This document shows positions 1-7,239 of a stretch of 64,000 nucleotides of DNA, one piece after another (the stretch's first letter is position 1; the number at the start of each line of letters is the position of its first letter). The position numbers were made by a program, and so were the translations under genes. A model generated the notes under the pieces. That model had not been told where the DNA came from. It was given only the letters and a program-made list of their open reading frames with translations, and did no database searches. This stretch comes from JACVRW01 sp963803245 (lineage in GTDB: Bacteria; Actinomycetota; Thermoleophilia; Solirubrobacterales; Thermoleophilaceae): contig CAWDLI010000017.1 of the NCBI GenBank assembly GCA_963803245.1, positions 1 through 64,000 of the forward strand, given 5' to 3'.

Positions 1-1031
1 GTCCGGCGGCAGGAAGTTGGCACGTGGGCTCGAGGAGGCCGCCGAACACTCGCGCGAGGGCATCCTCGGCGATGCCGAGGTTCACGGCACGCCGCACGGC
101 CAGCTTGTCGAAGGGCGGAACGCTCGAGTTCATGAAGAAGTAGCTGATGCCAGCAGTCGGCTGCTCGCGGTAGCGGTCGGCGTGCTTGGAGCGCACCTCG
201 GGCAGCATGTCCGGCGGCGGTGGGTCCTGCATGTAGTCGAGCTTGCCGCGCAGCACGTCCTGCGCCGCGCGCGGCGAGGCGACGATCTTCACCGTGATCT
301 TGTCGACCTTGGCCGCCGGCACCCCCGGCAGCTCGAAGTCCTTCACGCGCTCCAGCACGAAGCCGCTGTTGGACGATCGTACGAGCGATCCGGAACGGCC
401 CCACGCCGGGCGGTGGAGTCTTCGTCATGTTCCGGAACGGCGTGTCGCCGGGGACCACGCCTGAGTAGATCGTGGCCAGCACGTTCGAGAAGGTGCTGTC
501 GGGAGCGTCGAGGGCGATCACGATGGATCGGGACGCGTCGTCCGTCTCGATCCCGGCGATGTCCCCGTCCGGATCGCCCGTCTTCGCGTAGTCGGCGGCG
601 CCCTGCACACCGACGAAGAACCCGGTGGCCGCAGACTCGAGAGCGAGCAGCCGCTTGACGGTCTGCTCGAAGTCGGACGCCTTCACCGGCGTGCCGTCCG
701 AGTAGGCGAGCCCCTCCCTCAGGCGCAGGCGGTAGGTCCGGCCGTCCGCCGAGATCTCCGGGAGGTCCTCGGCGAGCCCGGGAATCAGCTCGGTCCCGTC
801 CTGTCCGTCGAGGCGCTTGTACGTGAGCAGTGGCGTGTACACGAGCCACGTCGGCTCCCACGCGTTGAGAGTGTTGCCCAGCGCCGGGTCGAGGGCGTCC
901 GGCTGGGCCGACTCCGCGATCGTGATCGAGCCGCCCTGGTCGTCCTCCCCGCCCCCGCATGCGGGCAGCGCAAGCGCGAGCACCGCGAGCGCCACCCCTG
1001 CACTCCATCGTCGACATCTGAGCGAGTCCAA
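1..1031 (-). CDS. Family 5 (peptide/nickel-type) ABC substrate-binding lipoprotein, C-terminus beyond window, apparent frameshift
   Basis: Extracytoplasmic solute-binding lipoprotein of an oligopeptide-type ABC importer. The TTG at 1031 gives a basic N-terminus, a hydrophobic stretch and a lipobox ending LPAC, followed by GGGEDDQGG and the typical SBP_bac_5 opening (AESAQPDALDPALGNTLNAWEP). A further family block, DGRTYRLRLREGLAYSDGTP, lies near residues 95-115. The frame reads well to GVGPFRIARTI (near position 380) and then continues one frame over as SNSGFVLERVKDFELPG to the window edge, so one base is extra or two are missing near 370-385. About 340 codons are visible of a usual 500-600. 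An upstream GTG at 1073 is a weaker start because it puts about 14 residues before the signal peptide. Family assignment is firm. Whether the frameshift is real or a sequence error cannot be told. Confidence 0.8.
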   Translation of the reverse strand, partial: MDSLRCRRWSAGVALAVLALALPACGGGEDDQGGSITIAESAQPDALDPALGNTLNAWEPTWLVYTPLLTYKRLDGQDGTELIPGLAEDLPEISADGRTYRLRLREGLAYSDGTPVKASDFEQTVKRLLALESAATGFFVGVQGAADYAKTGDPDGDIAGIETDDASRSIVIALDAPDSTFSNVLATIYSGVVPGDTPFRNMTKTPPPGVGPFRIARTIVQQRLRAGAREGLRAAGGAGGQGRQDHGEDRRLAARGAGRAARQARLHAGPTAAGHAARGALQARRPLPRAADCWHQLLLHELERSALRQAGRAACREPRHRRGCPRASVRRPPRAHVPTSCRR

Positions 1032-1106
1032 CGGGGGCCACTCTGACGCTCCGCGGAACTCCGCGTCAAGCACCTCCGCTCGCGATCGACGCCCAGCCCA
1101 GGCGGC

Positions 1107-1163
1107 TATCCTCGCTCGACCCGGCTCCGTAGCTCAGCGGTTAGAGCGCACGACTCATAATCG
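1107..1163 (+). pseudogene. Truncated tRNA(CAT): promoter and 5' half only
   Basis: Positions 1123-1163 match the first 41 nt of the intact tRNA(CAT) at 3208 exactly, through the D arm and anticodon loop into the 3' anticodon stem, and then diverge at 1164. The upstream part also matches: GGCGGCTATCCTCG at 1101-1114 equals 3186-3199, and the 8-nt spacer has 3 mismatches. Over 1101-1163 versus 3186-3248 I count 60 of 63 identical. The TATCCT at 1107-1112 is the probable -10. No T arm or 3' acceptor strand follows, so it cannot fold as a tRNA. Confidence 0.9.
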
Positions 1164-1390
1164 GCTCGACCGTTTGCGGAGAGTTGCGGCTCTTAGTCCA
1201 CGCGCGGGTTACTGCGGTTCATCACGCAACGCGGCTATGGCCTTCTGCGGGCAGAGGGTTGCCCCCAAGTTGCCCTCCTGGGTCAGAGGCCCGCACCCTT
1301 CGTCCGGTTGCACGTCTCACACATAGCCGAAGCGCCCGAAATCGAAGTCCGTTTCGGGCTCGGATAGAGACCAAAATCCAGCGCGGCCCG
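1164..1390. other. Intergenic left end of tRNA-flanked segment
   Basis: About 227 nt between the truncated tRNA and the next likely start. I see no convincing gene. It holds the paired GTTGCCC repeats at 1258-1275. Confidence 0.5.
1258..1275 (+). repeat. Paired GTTGCCC direct repeats, left copy
   Basis: GTTGCCC occurs at 1258-1264 and 1269-1275 (11-nt period). A matching pair lies near the other end of the same segment (3111-3129). Paired short direct repeats at both ends recall integrase arm-binding sites, but this is inference only. Confidence 0.4.
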
Positions 1391-2356
1391 ATGCCGGAGC
1401 AGCGGTTTCGCGGGACGTACGACGGGGGTACGAGAGTAGGCATCGCTGCTGATCGCGCCACCCTCCTGCTCACCGGGGCCACAGGGTTCGTCGGCGGGGA
1501 GTTGCTCCGTGGCTTGCGAGCGCGTGAGCAGGTGCGATGCCTCGTTCGGGACGCATCGAAGCTCCAGGACTCCGACGGTCTTGACACGGTGGAGGCCGAC
1601 CTTGGAGAACCTGACTCCTTGGAGCCCGCGCTCGAAGGAGTTCGCGAGGTCTATTACTTGGTCCACTCGATGGAGCCCGGAGTGGAGGGTGGGTTCGCCG
1701 AGCGCGATCGACAGGCAGCCCAGAACTTCTGCGAGATCGCGGGCAGCTGTGGCGTGAAGCGCACGATCTACCTCGGGGGCGTGAGCGGATCGGGCGAGCA
1801 GAGCGAGCACCTGAGTTCGCGAAACGAGGTCGAGGAAATTCTGCGCGAGTGCAGCGATGAGTTCGTCGCCCTGCGAGCCTCGATGATCGTCGGTGCCGGG
1901 AGCGCCTCCTTCGGCACCCTGGTGCAGTTGGTCGACCGGCTTCCGGCATTGCTCTTACCGACGTGGCGCGAGCACCGGGTGCAGCCCGTTGCGATCGATG
2001 ACGTCGTCGCGGCTTTGGTCGCCGCCCGTGACGTAGCGCCAGGGTCTTATGAGATAGGCGGTCCCGACGTCCTTACGTTCGAAGAGATGACGGAGATCGT
2101 CGCTGAACTGCTCGGGCAAGACCACCGCTCGCTTTCGCTGCCATTCAGCAGCTCCAAGCTCGAAGCGGCTGCAGCATCCGCAGTCGTAGACGCCGACCGC
2201 GAACTCCTGGAGCCGCTACTCGAAGGGCTTCACACGGACCTCTTGGTCGAAAACAATGCGCTTCAAGCTGTCTTCGGAGTCGAGCCCACCCCTTTCGTCG
2301 ATGCCGCCCGGTCCGCGCTGGAGGAGATGGAACTCCTAGGCTCGACGCACGATTGA
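1391..2356 (+). CDS. NAD(P)-binding SDR/NmrA-like protein
   Basis: Cytosolic Rossmann-fold protein of the atypical short-chain dehydrogenase (NAD(P)H-binding, NmrA/Ycf39-like) group; substrate unknown. The nucleotide-binding motif TGATGFVGGELLRGL lies near residues 30-45 and is followed by CLVRDASKL, as in NmrA-like proteins. The active-site region reads YYLVHSM then YLGGVSG, without a clear classical YxxxK. I chose ATG 1391; GTG/ATG codons further in would still keep the dinucleotide motif. It stands alone inside the tRNA-flanked segment and by eye is somewhat less GC-rich than the neighbouring genes, which fits acquisition. Fold confidence is high, specific function unknown. Confidence 0.75.
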   Translation: MPEQRFRGTYDGGTRVGIAADRATLLLTGATGFVGGELLRGLRAREQVRCLVRDASKLQDSDGLDTVEADLGEPDSLEPALEGVREVYYLVHSMEPGVEGGFAERDRQAAQNFCEIAGSCGVKRTIYLGGVSGSGEQSEHLSSRNEVEEILRECSDEFVALRASMIVGAGSASFGTLVQLVDRLPALLLPTWREHRVQPVAIDDVVAALVAARDVAPGSYEIGGPDVLTFEEMTEIVAELLGQDHRSLSLPFSSSKLEAAAASAVVDADRELLEPLLEGLHTDLLVENNALQAVFGVEPTPFVDAARSALEEMELLGSTHD

Positions 2357-2539
2357 GTCCGGCGGCGCGACTTTCCCTCGCCTGGCAATCGAAACCGCGG
2401 TGAGAGGCCCAGTGCGCCCGCAAGCAGCAGACCGCGCAGCCTAGACCGCCCGAGCCAGCTCACTGCGGGGGACTTCTGGGGTCCGCTGAAGGACGAGAAC
2501 GACCCCAGACTGCTCCCCCCTGCGCTGCCCGGGGAGGAG

Positions 2540-3082
2540 TTGGCGAGTCAAATCGCGGACCTCGTCGACCGCGGGCGGCCGGCGTGGAACCTGGGCTCTC
2601 GGCCTGACGGCCCCGGTCGCTTGGTAGTGCCTCGGCTTGGCTTGATTTCCGACCTCGCTCCGGACGGCACCCATGGGCGCTACCTAGTCCCTCGTCAGCA
2701 ACCTCGTGCCGTGCTGCGCCACCGAGTCGCCCTCGCCCTCGAGACCCACCACCCGGTCGCGGTCGAGCAAATGCAGGAACAGGACCGACTCGAATGGCGC
2801 AGACTCGGAGCAGCCGCGCTGAAAGACATTCTGGCGTTCGCCGAGAGCACGATTGCCGAGCACTGCGGTTACGAGTACGAGCGGTCCGCCCGTGACGCGG
2901 TGTCGAGAGGCCGCAAGCTGTTCGTCGGCCTCTATGCCTGGCCGTGGTGGTACTTCGGGCCCAACGGGCGACCGCCGCCCGAGTGGCGCGAACATGGCGG
3001 TGGATTGCGGCTCACTGCCGGGTTCGCGACATGGGCAACCGGAACCCTTCTCCATAGCGGCAGTTTCGACGGCGCCGCCTAA
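2540..3082 (+). CDS. Hypothetical protein (possibly 5'-truncated)
   Basis: Not recognised. A 180-residue, Arg/Pro-rich soluble protein with no signal peptide. Around residues 130-150 it has an aromatic block (LYAWPWWYFGPNGR). The only standard start is TTG 2540, directly abutting GGGGAGGAG, so spacing is poor. The frame stays open and protein-like upstream (GDFWGPLKDENDPRLLPPAL, about 25 residues before the TTG) without ATG/GTG/TTG. The gene may therefore have lost its 5' end or start at a non-standard codon. It lies at the right end of the tRNA-flanked segment and ends 125 nt before the intact tRNA. Confidence 0.5.
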   Translation: MASQIADLVDRGRPAWNLGSRPDGPGRLVVPRLGLISDLAPDGTHGRYLVPRQQPRAVLRHRVALALETHHPVAVEQMQEQDRLEWRRLGAAALKDILAFAESTIAEHCGYEYERSARDAVSRGRKLFVGLYAWPWWYFGPNGRPPPEWREHGGGLRLTAGFATWATGTLLHSGSFDGAA

Positions 3083-3110
3083 CGCGGGTTTCCGGCTGTT
3101 CGCTGTTGGG

Positions 3111-3129
3111 GTTGCCCAAAAGGTTGCCC
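3111..3129 (+). repeat. Paired GTTGCCC direct repeats, right copy
   Basis: GTTGCCC at 3111-3117 and 3123-3129 (12-nt period), same orientation as the pair at 1258-1275. Candidate arm-type sites of a lost integrase; unproven. Confidence 0.4.
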
Positions 3130-3191
3130 CGCTGACCGTCGCGGGCCGCCCACCGCGGAGGCGCGGGGCGAGGATTCCGCTCCACGGCGGC

Positions 3192-3197
3192 TATCCT
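3192..3197 (+). promoter_or_regulatory. -10 element of tRNA(CAT)
   Basis: TATCCT ends 10 nt before the mature 5' end. The same hexamer precedes the truncated copy (1107-1112) and tRNA-Gln (11287-11292) at nearly the same distance. Confidence 0.6.
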
Positions 3198-3207
3198 CGC
3201 CCTGCCC

Positions 3208-3280
3208 GGCTCCGTAGCTCAGCGGTTAGAGCGCACGACTCATAATCGTGAGGTCCCTGGTTCGAATCCAGGCGGAGCTA
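3208..3280 (+). tRNA. tRNA with CAT anticodon (elongator tRNA-Met, or tRNA-Ile2)
   Basis: Full cloverleaf of 73 nt. Acceptor stem GGCTCCG pairs with CGGAGCT (terminal G-U), the D arm is GCTC/GAGC, and anticodon stem CACGA/TCGTG encloses the loop CTCATAA. The T arm is CCTGG-TTCGAAT-CCAGG. CCA is not encoded. The terminal G-U pair argues against initiator tRNA, which usually has a C-A mismatch there. Methionine and lysidine-modified isoleucine forms both read CAT and cannot be separated by eye. Confidence 0.93.
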
Positions 3281-3290
3281 TCACAGCGGC

Positions 3291-3947
3291 CTAGTGCTGG
3301 AACACGAGCAGGTTGAACCTGGTGGTTCCGCCGTTGATGTCGGCGTTGGTCGGGTTGCAGGTCTTTATCTCGGCGCCTTCGCCCGACAGCAGCTCGTATT
3401 CAACGCTGTAGCTGAGGTTGGTGCGTGCCTCCTGGAAGCTCGGGGTGAGTAGGAGGTGATCCCCCTGGGCGCCGACGCCCGTGACTCGTCCGTACTTGCA
3501 GCTGCGTGCGGTCACGATGCCGATGTTCGCCACGAAGTCCACGAACTGGGCCTCGCCGACGTCGTTGGCGTTAAGGCCGCCGTCGAAGATCTCGTCGCTC
3601 CCGACCGCCTCGAAGCGGATGTCTTGGCTCTCGATGGCCCGGTCGTTGATGTCGCTGCTCCCGATGCTGTCGTTCTGGACGTCGGCGCTCGTGATCGACC
3701 CGTTGGTGATGTCGTTGCCGGAGACGGTGTTGTCGAACACGTCCTGGCCGGTGAGCGAGCCGTTCGTGATATCGGCTCCGGAGACCGTGTTGTCGAAGAT
3801 GTCCTGGCCGGTCAGCGACCCGTCGACGATGTTGGCGCCAGTCCACTCGTTGGCGGCATAGGCGCCACCGGTACCGAGCGCCAACAGCAGTGCCAGCGTT
3901 GACACGACGTTCGCGTAGGTGATGCGGGAGCGAAGCTTGCGGGACAT
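3291..3947 (-). CDS. Secreted decapeptide-repeat (beta-helix-like) protein
   Basis: Exported protein of 218 residues, probably cell-surface; function unknown. The N-terminus MSRKLRSRITYANVV and hydrophobic LALLLALGTGGAYA form a signal peptide. Residues about 35-130 are imperfect 10-residue repeats of the type [TS]G-x-D-[IV]-x-[ND]-[GN]-[TS]-[VLI], which suggests a small right-handed beta-solenoid. The C-terminal 90 residues form a separate domain with two cysteines (in RSCKYG and KTCNPT). ATG 3947 follows GAGGAGG with good spacing. A paralogue (5743-6549) has the same N-terminal architecture and upstream leader; a shorter relative is at 33794. This protein style is familiar from Solirubrobacterales-type genomes. 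Nothing shows its ligand. Confidence 0.85.
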   Translation of the reverse strand: MSRKLRSRITYANVVSTLALLLALGTGGAYAANEWTGANIVDGSLTGQDIFDNTVSGADITNGSLTGQDVFDNTVSGNDITNGSITSADVQNDSIGSSDINDRAIESQDIRFEAVGSDEIFDGGLNANDVGEAQFVDFVANIGIVTARSCKYGRVTGVGAQGDHLLLTPSFQEARTNLSYSVEYELLSGEGAEIKTCNPTNADINGGTTRFNLLVFQH

Positions 3948-4058
3948 GGGAAGACCTCCTCGGAGTCGATGGAGGCGTCCGGCGTCCGCGCCCGTCCCTG
4001 GGCCAGGAGGACAAGCACCCCCGGCTGGTCAGTGCGAGCGACCCTACGCGGTTTCCGA
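3948..4058 (-). promoter_or_regulatory. Conserved promoter/leader of repeat protein, copy A
   Basis: The 5' region aligns with that of the paralogue at 6550-6669. Shared blocks are TGGAGGCGTCC, TGGGCCA, CCCCCGGCT, GTCAGTGCG and CGACCCTACGCGG (plus-strand reading). On the minus strand CGCGTAGGGTCG holds a TAGGGT -10 candidate at 4041-4046. The transcript leader would be about 85-90 nt and ends in a strong ribosome-binding site. Confidence 0.6.
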
Positions 4059-4136
4059 TCGTGTCTGCAGCAATCCGTATCGCCGCGGGGGCCCGTGGAC
4101 GTACCGTCGAGGTCGTCCAAGACTTCGGGAGGTCCT

Positions 4137-4472
4137 ATGGCTGAAAGCGACACCGGCGAGCGCGTCACCGATGTGCTCGACTATCCGTCGCGTGACGGGT
4201 TCGTCGTCAACGCCGTGCGCGTCGACTACGAGCCGGGCGGGTTCTCGCGCGTTCACCGCCACCCGGCCGGCGCGTACGTGTACGTGATCGACGGCAGCGT
4301 GATCTTCGGGCTTGATGGTCGCGAGCCGGTCGTCCTGAACGCGGGAGACTCGTTCTACGAGCCGCCGGGCGCGGTCCACGCCGTGTCCCGGAACGCGAGC
4401 GACGAGCTGCCGGCGAGCCTCCTTGCCTTCTTCGTTCTCGGCGAGGGGGAATCCCCGACGGTCTACTCGTGA
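4137..4472 (+). CDS. Small cupin-domain protein
   Basis: Single-domain cupin of 111 residues, cytosolic. Motif 1 reads HRHPAGAYVYVIDGSVIFGLDG (near residues 38-59), giving two metal-ligand histidines. Motif 2 is GDSFYEPPGAVHAVSRN with the last histidine. Such proteins bind a metal in a beta-barrel and act as small dioxygenase-like enzymes or ligand sensors; the substrate is unknown. ATG 4137 is preceded by GGGAGG at 4127-4132. The stop overlaps the next start (TGATG at 4470-4474), so it is translationally coupled to the MDR reductase and the two probably act together. Confidence 0.85.
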   Translation: MAESDTGERVTDVLDYPSRDGFVVNAVRVDYEPGGFSRVHRHPAGAYVYVIDGSVIFGLDGREPVVLNAGDSFYEPPGAVHAVSRNASDELPASLLAFFVLGEGESPTVYS

Positions 4473-5386
4473 TGCGCGTCGTCCGGCTGCGTGCGGCGGG
4501 CGGGCCGGAGCAGCTCGCGCTCGAGGAGGCCCACCCGCCACGACCAGCTCCGGCGGAGGCGCTCGTGCGCGTGCACGCGGCGGCGATCACCCGCGGCGAG
4601 CTGGAATGGCCGGTCGACCGTCTGCCCGCGATCCCGTGCTACGAGCTCTCCGGAGTGATCGAGCAGGTCGGCCCAGGCGTCGCCGGCGTCGCGGAGGGCG
4701 ACGAGGTGTTCGCGCTCACACCGTTCGACCGCGACGGCGTCGCGGCCGACTACGCGGCGCTGCCCGCCGAACTGCTCGTGCCGAGGCCCCGGGCGCTCGG
4801 GCATGCCGAGAGCGCCGCGATCCCGCTGCCGGCACTCAGCGCGTGGCAGGGTCTGTTCGACCACGGCCGGGTCGGCGCGGACGAGCGCGTGCTGATCACC
4901 GGTGCCGCGGGCAACGTCGGCTCCTTCGCGGTGCAGCTCGCCCGTGCGGCCGGCGCGCACGTCATCGGGACCGCCTCGGCGGCGAGCCTGGATCTCGTCC
5001 TCCACCTCGGCGCCCACGAGGCGGTCGACGCGGCGGATGACTTCGAGAAGGCCGTGGAATCCGTCGATGTCGTCTTCGACACCGCCGGCGGCGAGCGGTT
5101 GCATCGCTCCCGCGCGGCGCTGCGCGCCGGCGGACGACTCGTCTCGGTGGCAGAGGAGCCACCCGAGGGAGGCGTGTACTTCATCGTCGAGCCGAATCGC
5201 GACCAGCTCGACTCGCTCGCGAGGATGGTGGACGACGGCGATCTGCGTCCCCCGCCCGTCGAGGTGTTTCCACTCACTTCGGCGCGCGAAGCGTTCGCGC
5301 GCAGCCTGCAGCCAGGCCGGCGGGGCAAGGTGGTGCTGGCGGTCGCCGCGCCGGTGGAGTCATCCCCGACAGCCCCCTCGACCTGA
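4472..5386 (+). CDS. NADP-dependent MDR oxidoreductase (zinc-independent quinone-oxidoreductase type)
   Basis: Medium-chain dehydrogenase/reductase of 304 residues. An N-terminal GroES-like catalytic half (VHAAAITRGELEWP, YELSGVIEQVGPGV) is followed by a Rossmann half with GAAGNVGSFAVQLARAAGA near residues 148-166. The structural and catalytic zinc cysteines are absent, which places it with quinone oxidoreductase/enoyl-reductase-like MDR enzymes using NADPH. A GTG at 4469 immediately before the ATG is an alternative start. It is coupled to the cupin gene. The substrate cannot be predicted. Confidence 0.87.
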   Translation: MRVVRLRAAGGPEQLALEEAHPPRPAPAEALVRVHAAAITRGELEWPVDRLPAIPCYELSGVIEQVGPGVAGVAEGDEVFALTPFDRDGVAADYAALPAELLVPRPRALGHAESAAIPLPALSAWQGLFDHGRVGADERVLITGAAGNVGSFAVQLARAAGAHVIGTASAASLDLVLHLGAHEAVDAADDFEKAVESVDVVFDTAGGERLHRSRAALRAGGRLVSVAEEPPEGGVYFIVEPNRDQLDSLARMVDDGDLRPPPVEVFPLTSAREAFARSLQPGRRGKVVLAVAAPVESSPTAPST

Positions 5387-5403
5387 CGCGCAGAAGGTGC
5401 GGG

Positions 5404-5723
5404 CTACTCCAGCAGCCCCGCGGCTTCGAGGGCCTCGGCCCGCTCGCGGTAGATCTCGACCCGTTGCTTGATCCTCACGATCACGCAGTCCCCGGCGTCG
5501 ATGAACTCCTCGGGCTCGGCGTAGTACTCGGCGAAGAAGTCGCGCCACTGGCGGAAGAGGTCGCGCACGCCGTCATGGCCGTGGAAGACCCCATGTCCGG
5601 GACGTACGAGTGGGTCATGTCCCATTCGACCTCCGCGTCATAGAAGTCGAACAGCGCGGCCATGTCGCCGCGGCCCCACGCATCCCAGGCACCCCGGACG
5701 ATCTCCACGTTCTCCTGCGACAT
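5404..5723 (-). pseudogene. SnoaL/NTF2-like protein, frameshifted
   Basis: The first part (MSQENVEIVRGAWDAWGRGD to YVPDMG) is the usual opening of small SnoaL-like polyketide-cyclase-fold proteins of actinobacteria. The rest (VFHGHDGVRDLFRQWRDFFAEY onward) lies in another frame and ends at 5404. The switch falls at a run of four C on the plus strand (5589-5592); one more base would restore a continuous protein of about 106 residues. Either a recent pseudogene or a one-base sequence error. Function unknown. It sits between the MDR gene and a repeat-protein gene, pointing opposite to the former. Confidence 0.7.
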
Positions 5724-5742
5724 CGCCCGGCGAGTAGCTCGC

Positions 5743-6549
5743 CTATGGCACGTCGGTCGGTATCTCCACGCAGACCGTTCTGTTTGCGCTGTTCTGGGAC
5801 AAGGCAATGTGGACCCCGTCCTCGCGGACGGCGTTGGAGGTGTACTCGACGCCGTTCAAGTCGACGATGGAATCGGTCCAGAAAACCTCGCCGCCCTCAG
5901 CCACCCCGGGAACGTCGAAGTTCCGGGCCATCAGCTTCGCCTCAGCCAGCGTGGGCAGGCGGAAGCCGAAGGACTCACACTGGTCGAACGCCGCGTTCTG
6001 GCTCCGGAGACCGCCGTCCGACCCCGCGCACAGCCGCCCGCGCAGCACGGCACCCCCATGGCAGACGTCCTTCACGCCCACCAGCGTGGACTCGCTGATG
6101 TCGGAGCCGGTGAGGGAGTTGTCGCTCACGTCGGTGCCGGTGACGGTGCCGTCGGCAATCTCGAGGCCCCTGACCGAGGCGATTCCGAGGTCGGGGCTGT
6201 CGATGGTGCCGTCGGTGATGTCCGCCCCGTCGATCGAGCCGTCCAGGATGTGGTCGCCTCCGGTGATCGTGTTGAAGCCGATGTTGTTGCCCCTGACGGT
6301 GAGATTGGCGAGGTCGGTTCCGGTCAACGAGCCGTTCTGGATGTCGTCTCGCGTGACCGAGTTGTTGGTGAGGTCGTTGCCGGAGATGGTGTTGTTGAAC
6401 ACGTCCTGGCCGGTCAGCGACCCGTCGACGATGTTCGTCCCGGTCCACTGGTTGGCGGCGTAGGCGCCGCCGGTGCCAAGGGCTACGAACAGAGCGAGCG
6501 TCGCCACGACGTTGGCGTACGTGAGTCGGGCGCGAAGCCTGCGGAGCAT
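5743..6549 (-). CDS. Secreted decapeptide-repeat protein with lectin-like/DUF1566-type C-terminal domain
   Basis: 268 residues. Signal peptide: MLRRLRARLTYANVV then LALFVALGTGGAYA. Residues about 35-160 are repeats such as TGQDVFNNTISGNDLTNNSV, continuing to about SESTLVG, consistent with a beta-solenoid. The last 100 residues differ from the 3291 paralogue. They contain four cysteines and the string FGFRLPTLAEAKLMA with EVFWTDS, a pattern seen in DUF1566/C-type-lectin-like folds. This suggests a solenoid stalk presenting a binding domain at the surface (inference). ATG 6549 is preceded by GAGGAGA. Leader and promoter match the paralogue's. Confidence 0.82.
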   Translation of the reverse strand: MLRRLRARLTYANVVATLALFVALGTGGAYAANQWTGTNIVDGSLTGQDVFNNTISGNDLTNNSVTRDDIQNGSLTGTDLANLTVRGNNIGFNTITGGDHILDGSIDGADITDGTIDSPDLGIASVRGLEIADGTVTGTDVSDNSLTGSDISESTLVGVKDVCHGGAVLRGRLCAGSDGGLRSQNAAFDQCESFGFRLPTLAEAKLMARNFDVPGVAEGGEVFWTDSIVDLNGVEYTSNAVREDGVHIALSQNSANRTVCVEIPTDVP

Positions 6550-6669
6550 GGAAGTCTCCTCGAGTCCGTGGAGGCGTCCGACGCTCCTTCCCATCCGTGG
6601 GCCATCGGGTAAGGGGCGCCCCCGGCTGTCAGTGCGGCCGACCCTACGCGGCACACAATTCCGAGGCAA
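6550..6669 (-). promoter_or_regulatory. Conserved promoter/leader of repeat protein, copy B
   Basis: On the minus strand: -35 TTGCCT (6664-6669), a 17-nt spacer and -10 TAGGGT (6641-6646), then a leader of about 85 nt to ATG 6549. Most of the leader is shared with copy A at 3948-4058, which implies common regulation or a conserved RNA structure. The 5' end of the leader holds CAGCCGGGGG followed by C-rich segments, so local structure is possible. No known riboswitch was recognised. Confidence 0.6.
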
Positions 6670-6682
6670 CCCCTGCGGCCGG

Positions 6683-7159
6683 CTATCGCGGCGCTCGCTT
6701 CGGGTAGCGCCGGGTGATGTGGAGGTCCGTGATGCGGTAGCTGTACTCGTCGTCGACCGCGTTCGGGATCGGGTCGTCCGCGATGAGGCTGGGGAGCCCG
6801 GCACGCACCCGGTAGCGGACCTGGTGGTGACCGTCGCTGTCGAGCACCTCGCCGGCCTCCTTGAACAGCTCCCCGGCGGTGTCCACATGCTCGTAGTCCC
6901 CCGGTGTTCCGCGCGGGCGCCGGTCGACCACCTTGATCGTCACGGGACCGGTGTCGACGCAGAAGCAGTTGCGCTGGAAGACGTAGCTGTAGTCCCGGGC
7001 GCGCTGGGCTCGCCAGCGTCGCTTCGCCGCGCGGAGAGCGGCGCGCTCCGATGCGCTCGCGGCGGCGGACGGGGGAGGCGTCTCGCCGGCGCTTCCGGCT
7101 CCCGCGCCCGCGGTCGCCCCCACGAGCGCTGCCAGCAGGGTCACCCACACCACTCTCAC
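6683..7159 (-). CDS. DUF6174-type secreted protein
   Basis: 158 residues with an N-terminal hydrophobic export signal (WVTLLAALVGATAGAGAGSA). The mature part has the arrangement of the DUF6174 family: RRWRAQRARDYSYVFQRNCFC with a CxC pair near residues 65-67, then VTIKVVDRRPRG, and a final YSYRITDLHITRRYP block. Family members are extracytoplasmic and of unknown function. It is separated from the repeat-protein promoter by a short gap and transcribed in the same direction, so some co-transcription is possible. Confidence 0.75.
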   Translation of the reverse strand: MRVVWVTLLAALVGATAGAGAGSAGETPPPSAAASASERAALRAAKRRWRAQRARDYSYVFQRNCFCVDTGPVTIKVVDRRPRGTPGDYEHVDTAGELFKEAGEVLDSDGHHQVRYRVRAGLPSLIADDPIPNAVDDEYSYRITDLHITRRYPKRAPR

Positions 7160-7239
7160 CGCCGCGATGTTCCCTCATGGCCGCGAATGCCGCTGAGCCG
7201 CGGCGCCCCGCTCGCACGTACCCTCGCCGTGGTCCCTCG

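Noticed and set aside
1123..1195. Second functional tRNA(CAT)
   Set aside because: No T arm and no 3' acceptor strand after the anticodon stem.
6550..6640. Known riboswitch in the repeat-protein leader
   Set aside because: No match to a riboswitch core that I can recognise; kept only as a conserved leader.
5743..6888. Longer version of the repeat protein starting at 6888
   Set aside because: The added N-terminus runs through the conserved promoter and leader and would bury the signal peptide.
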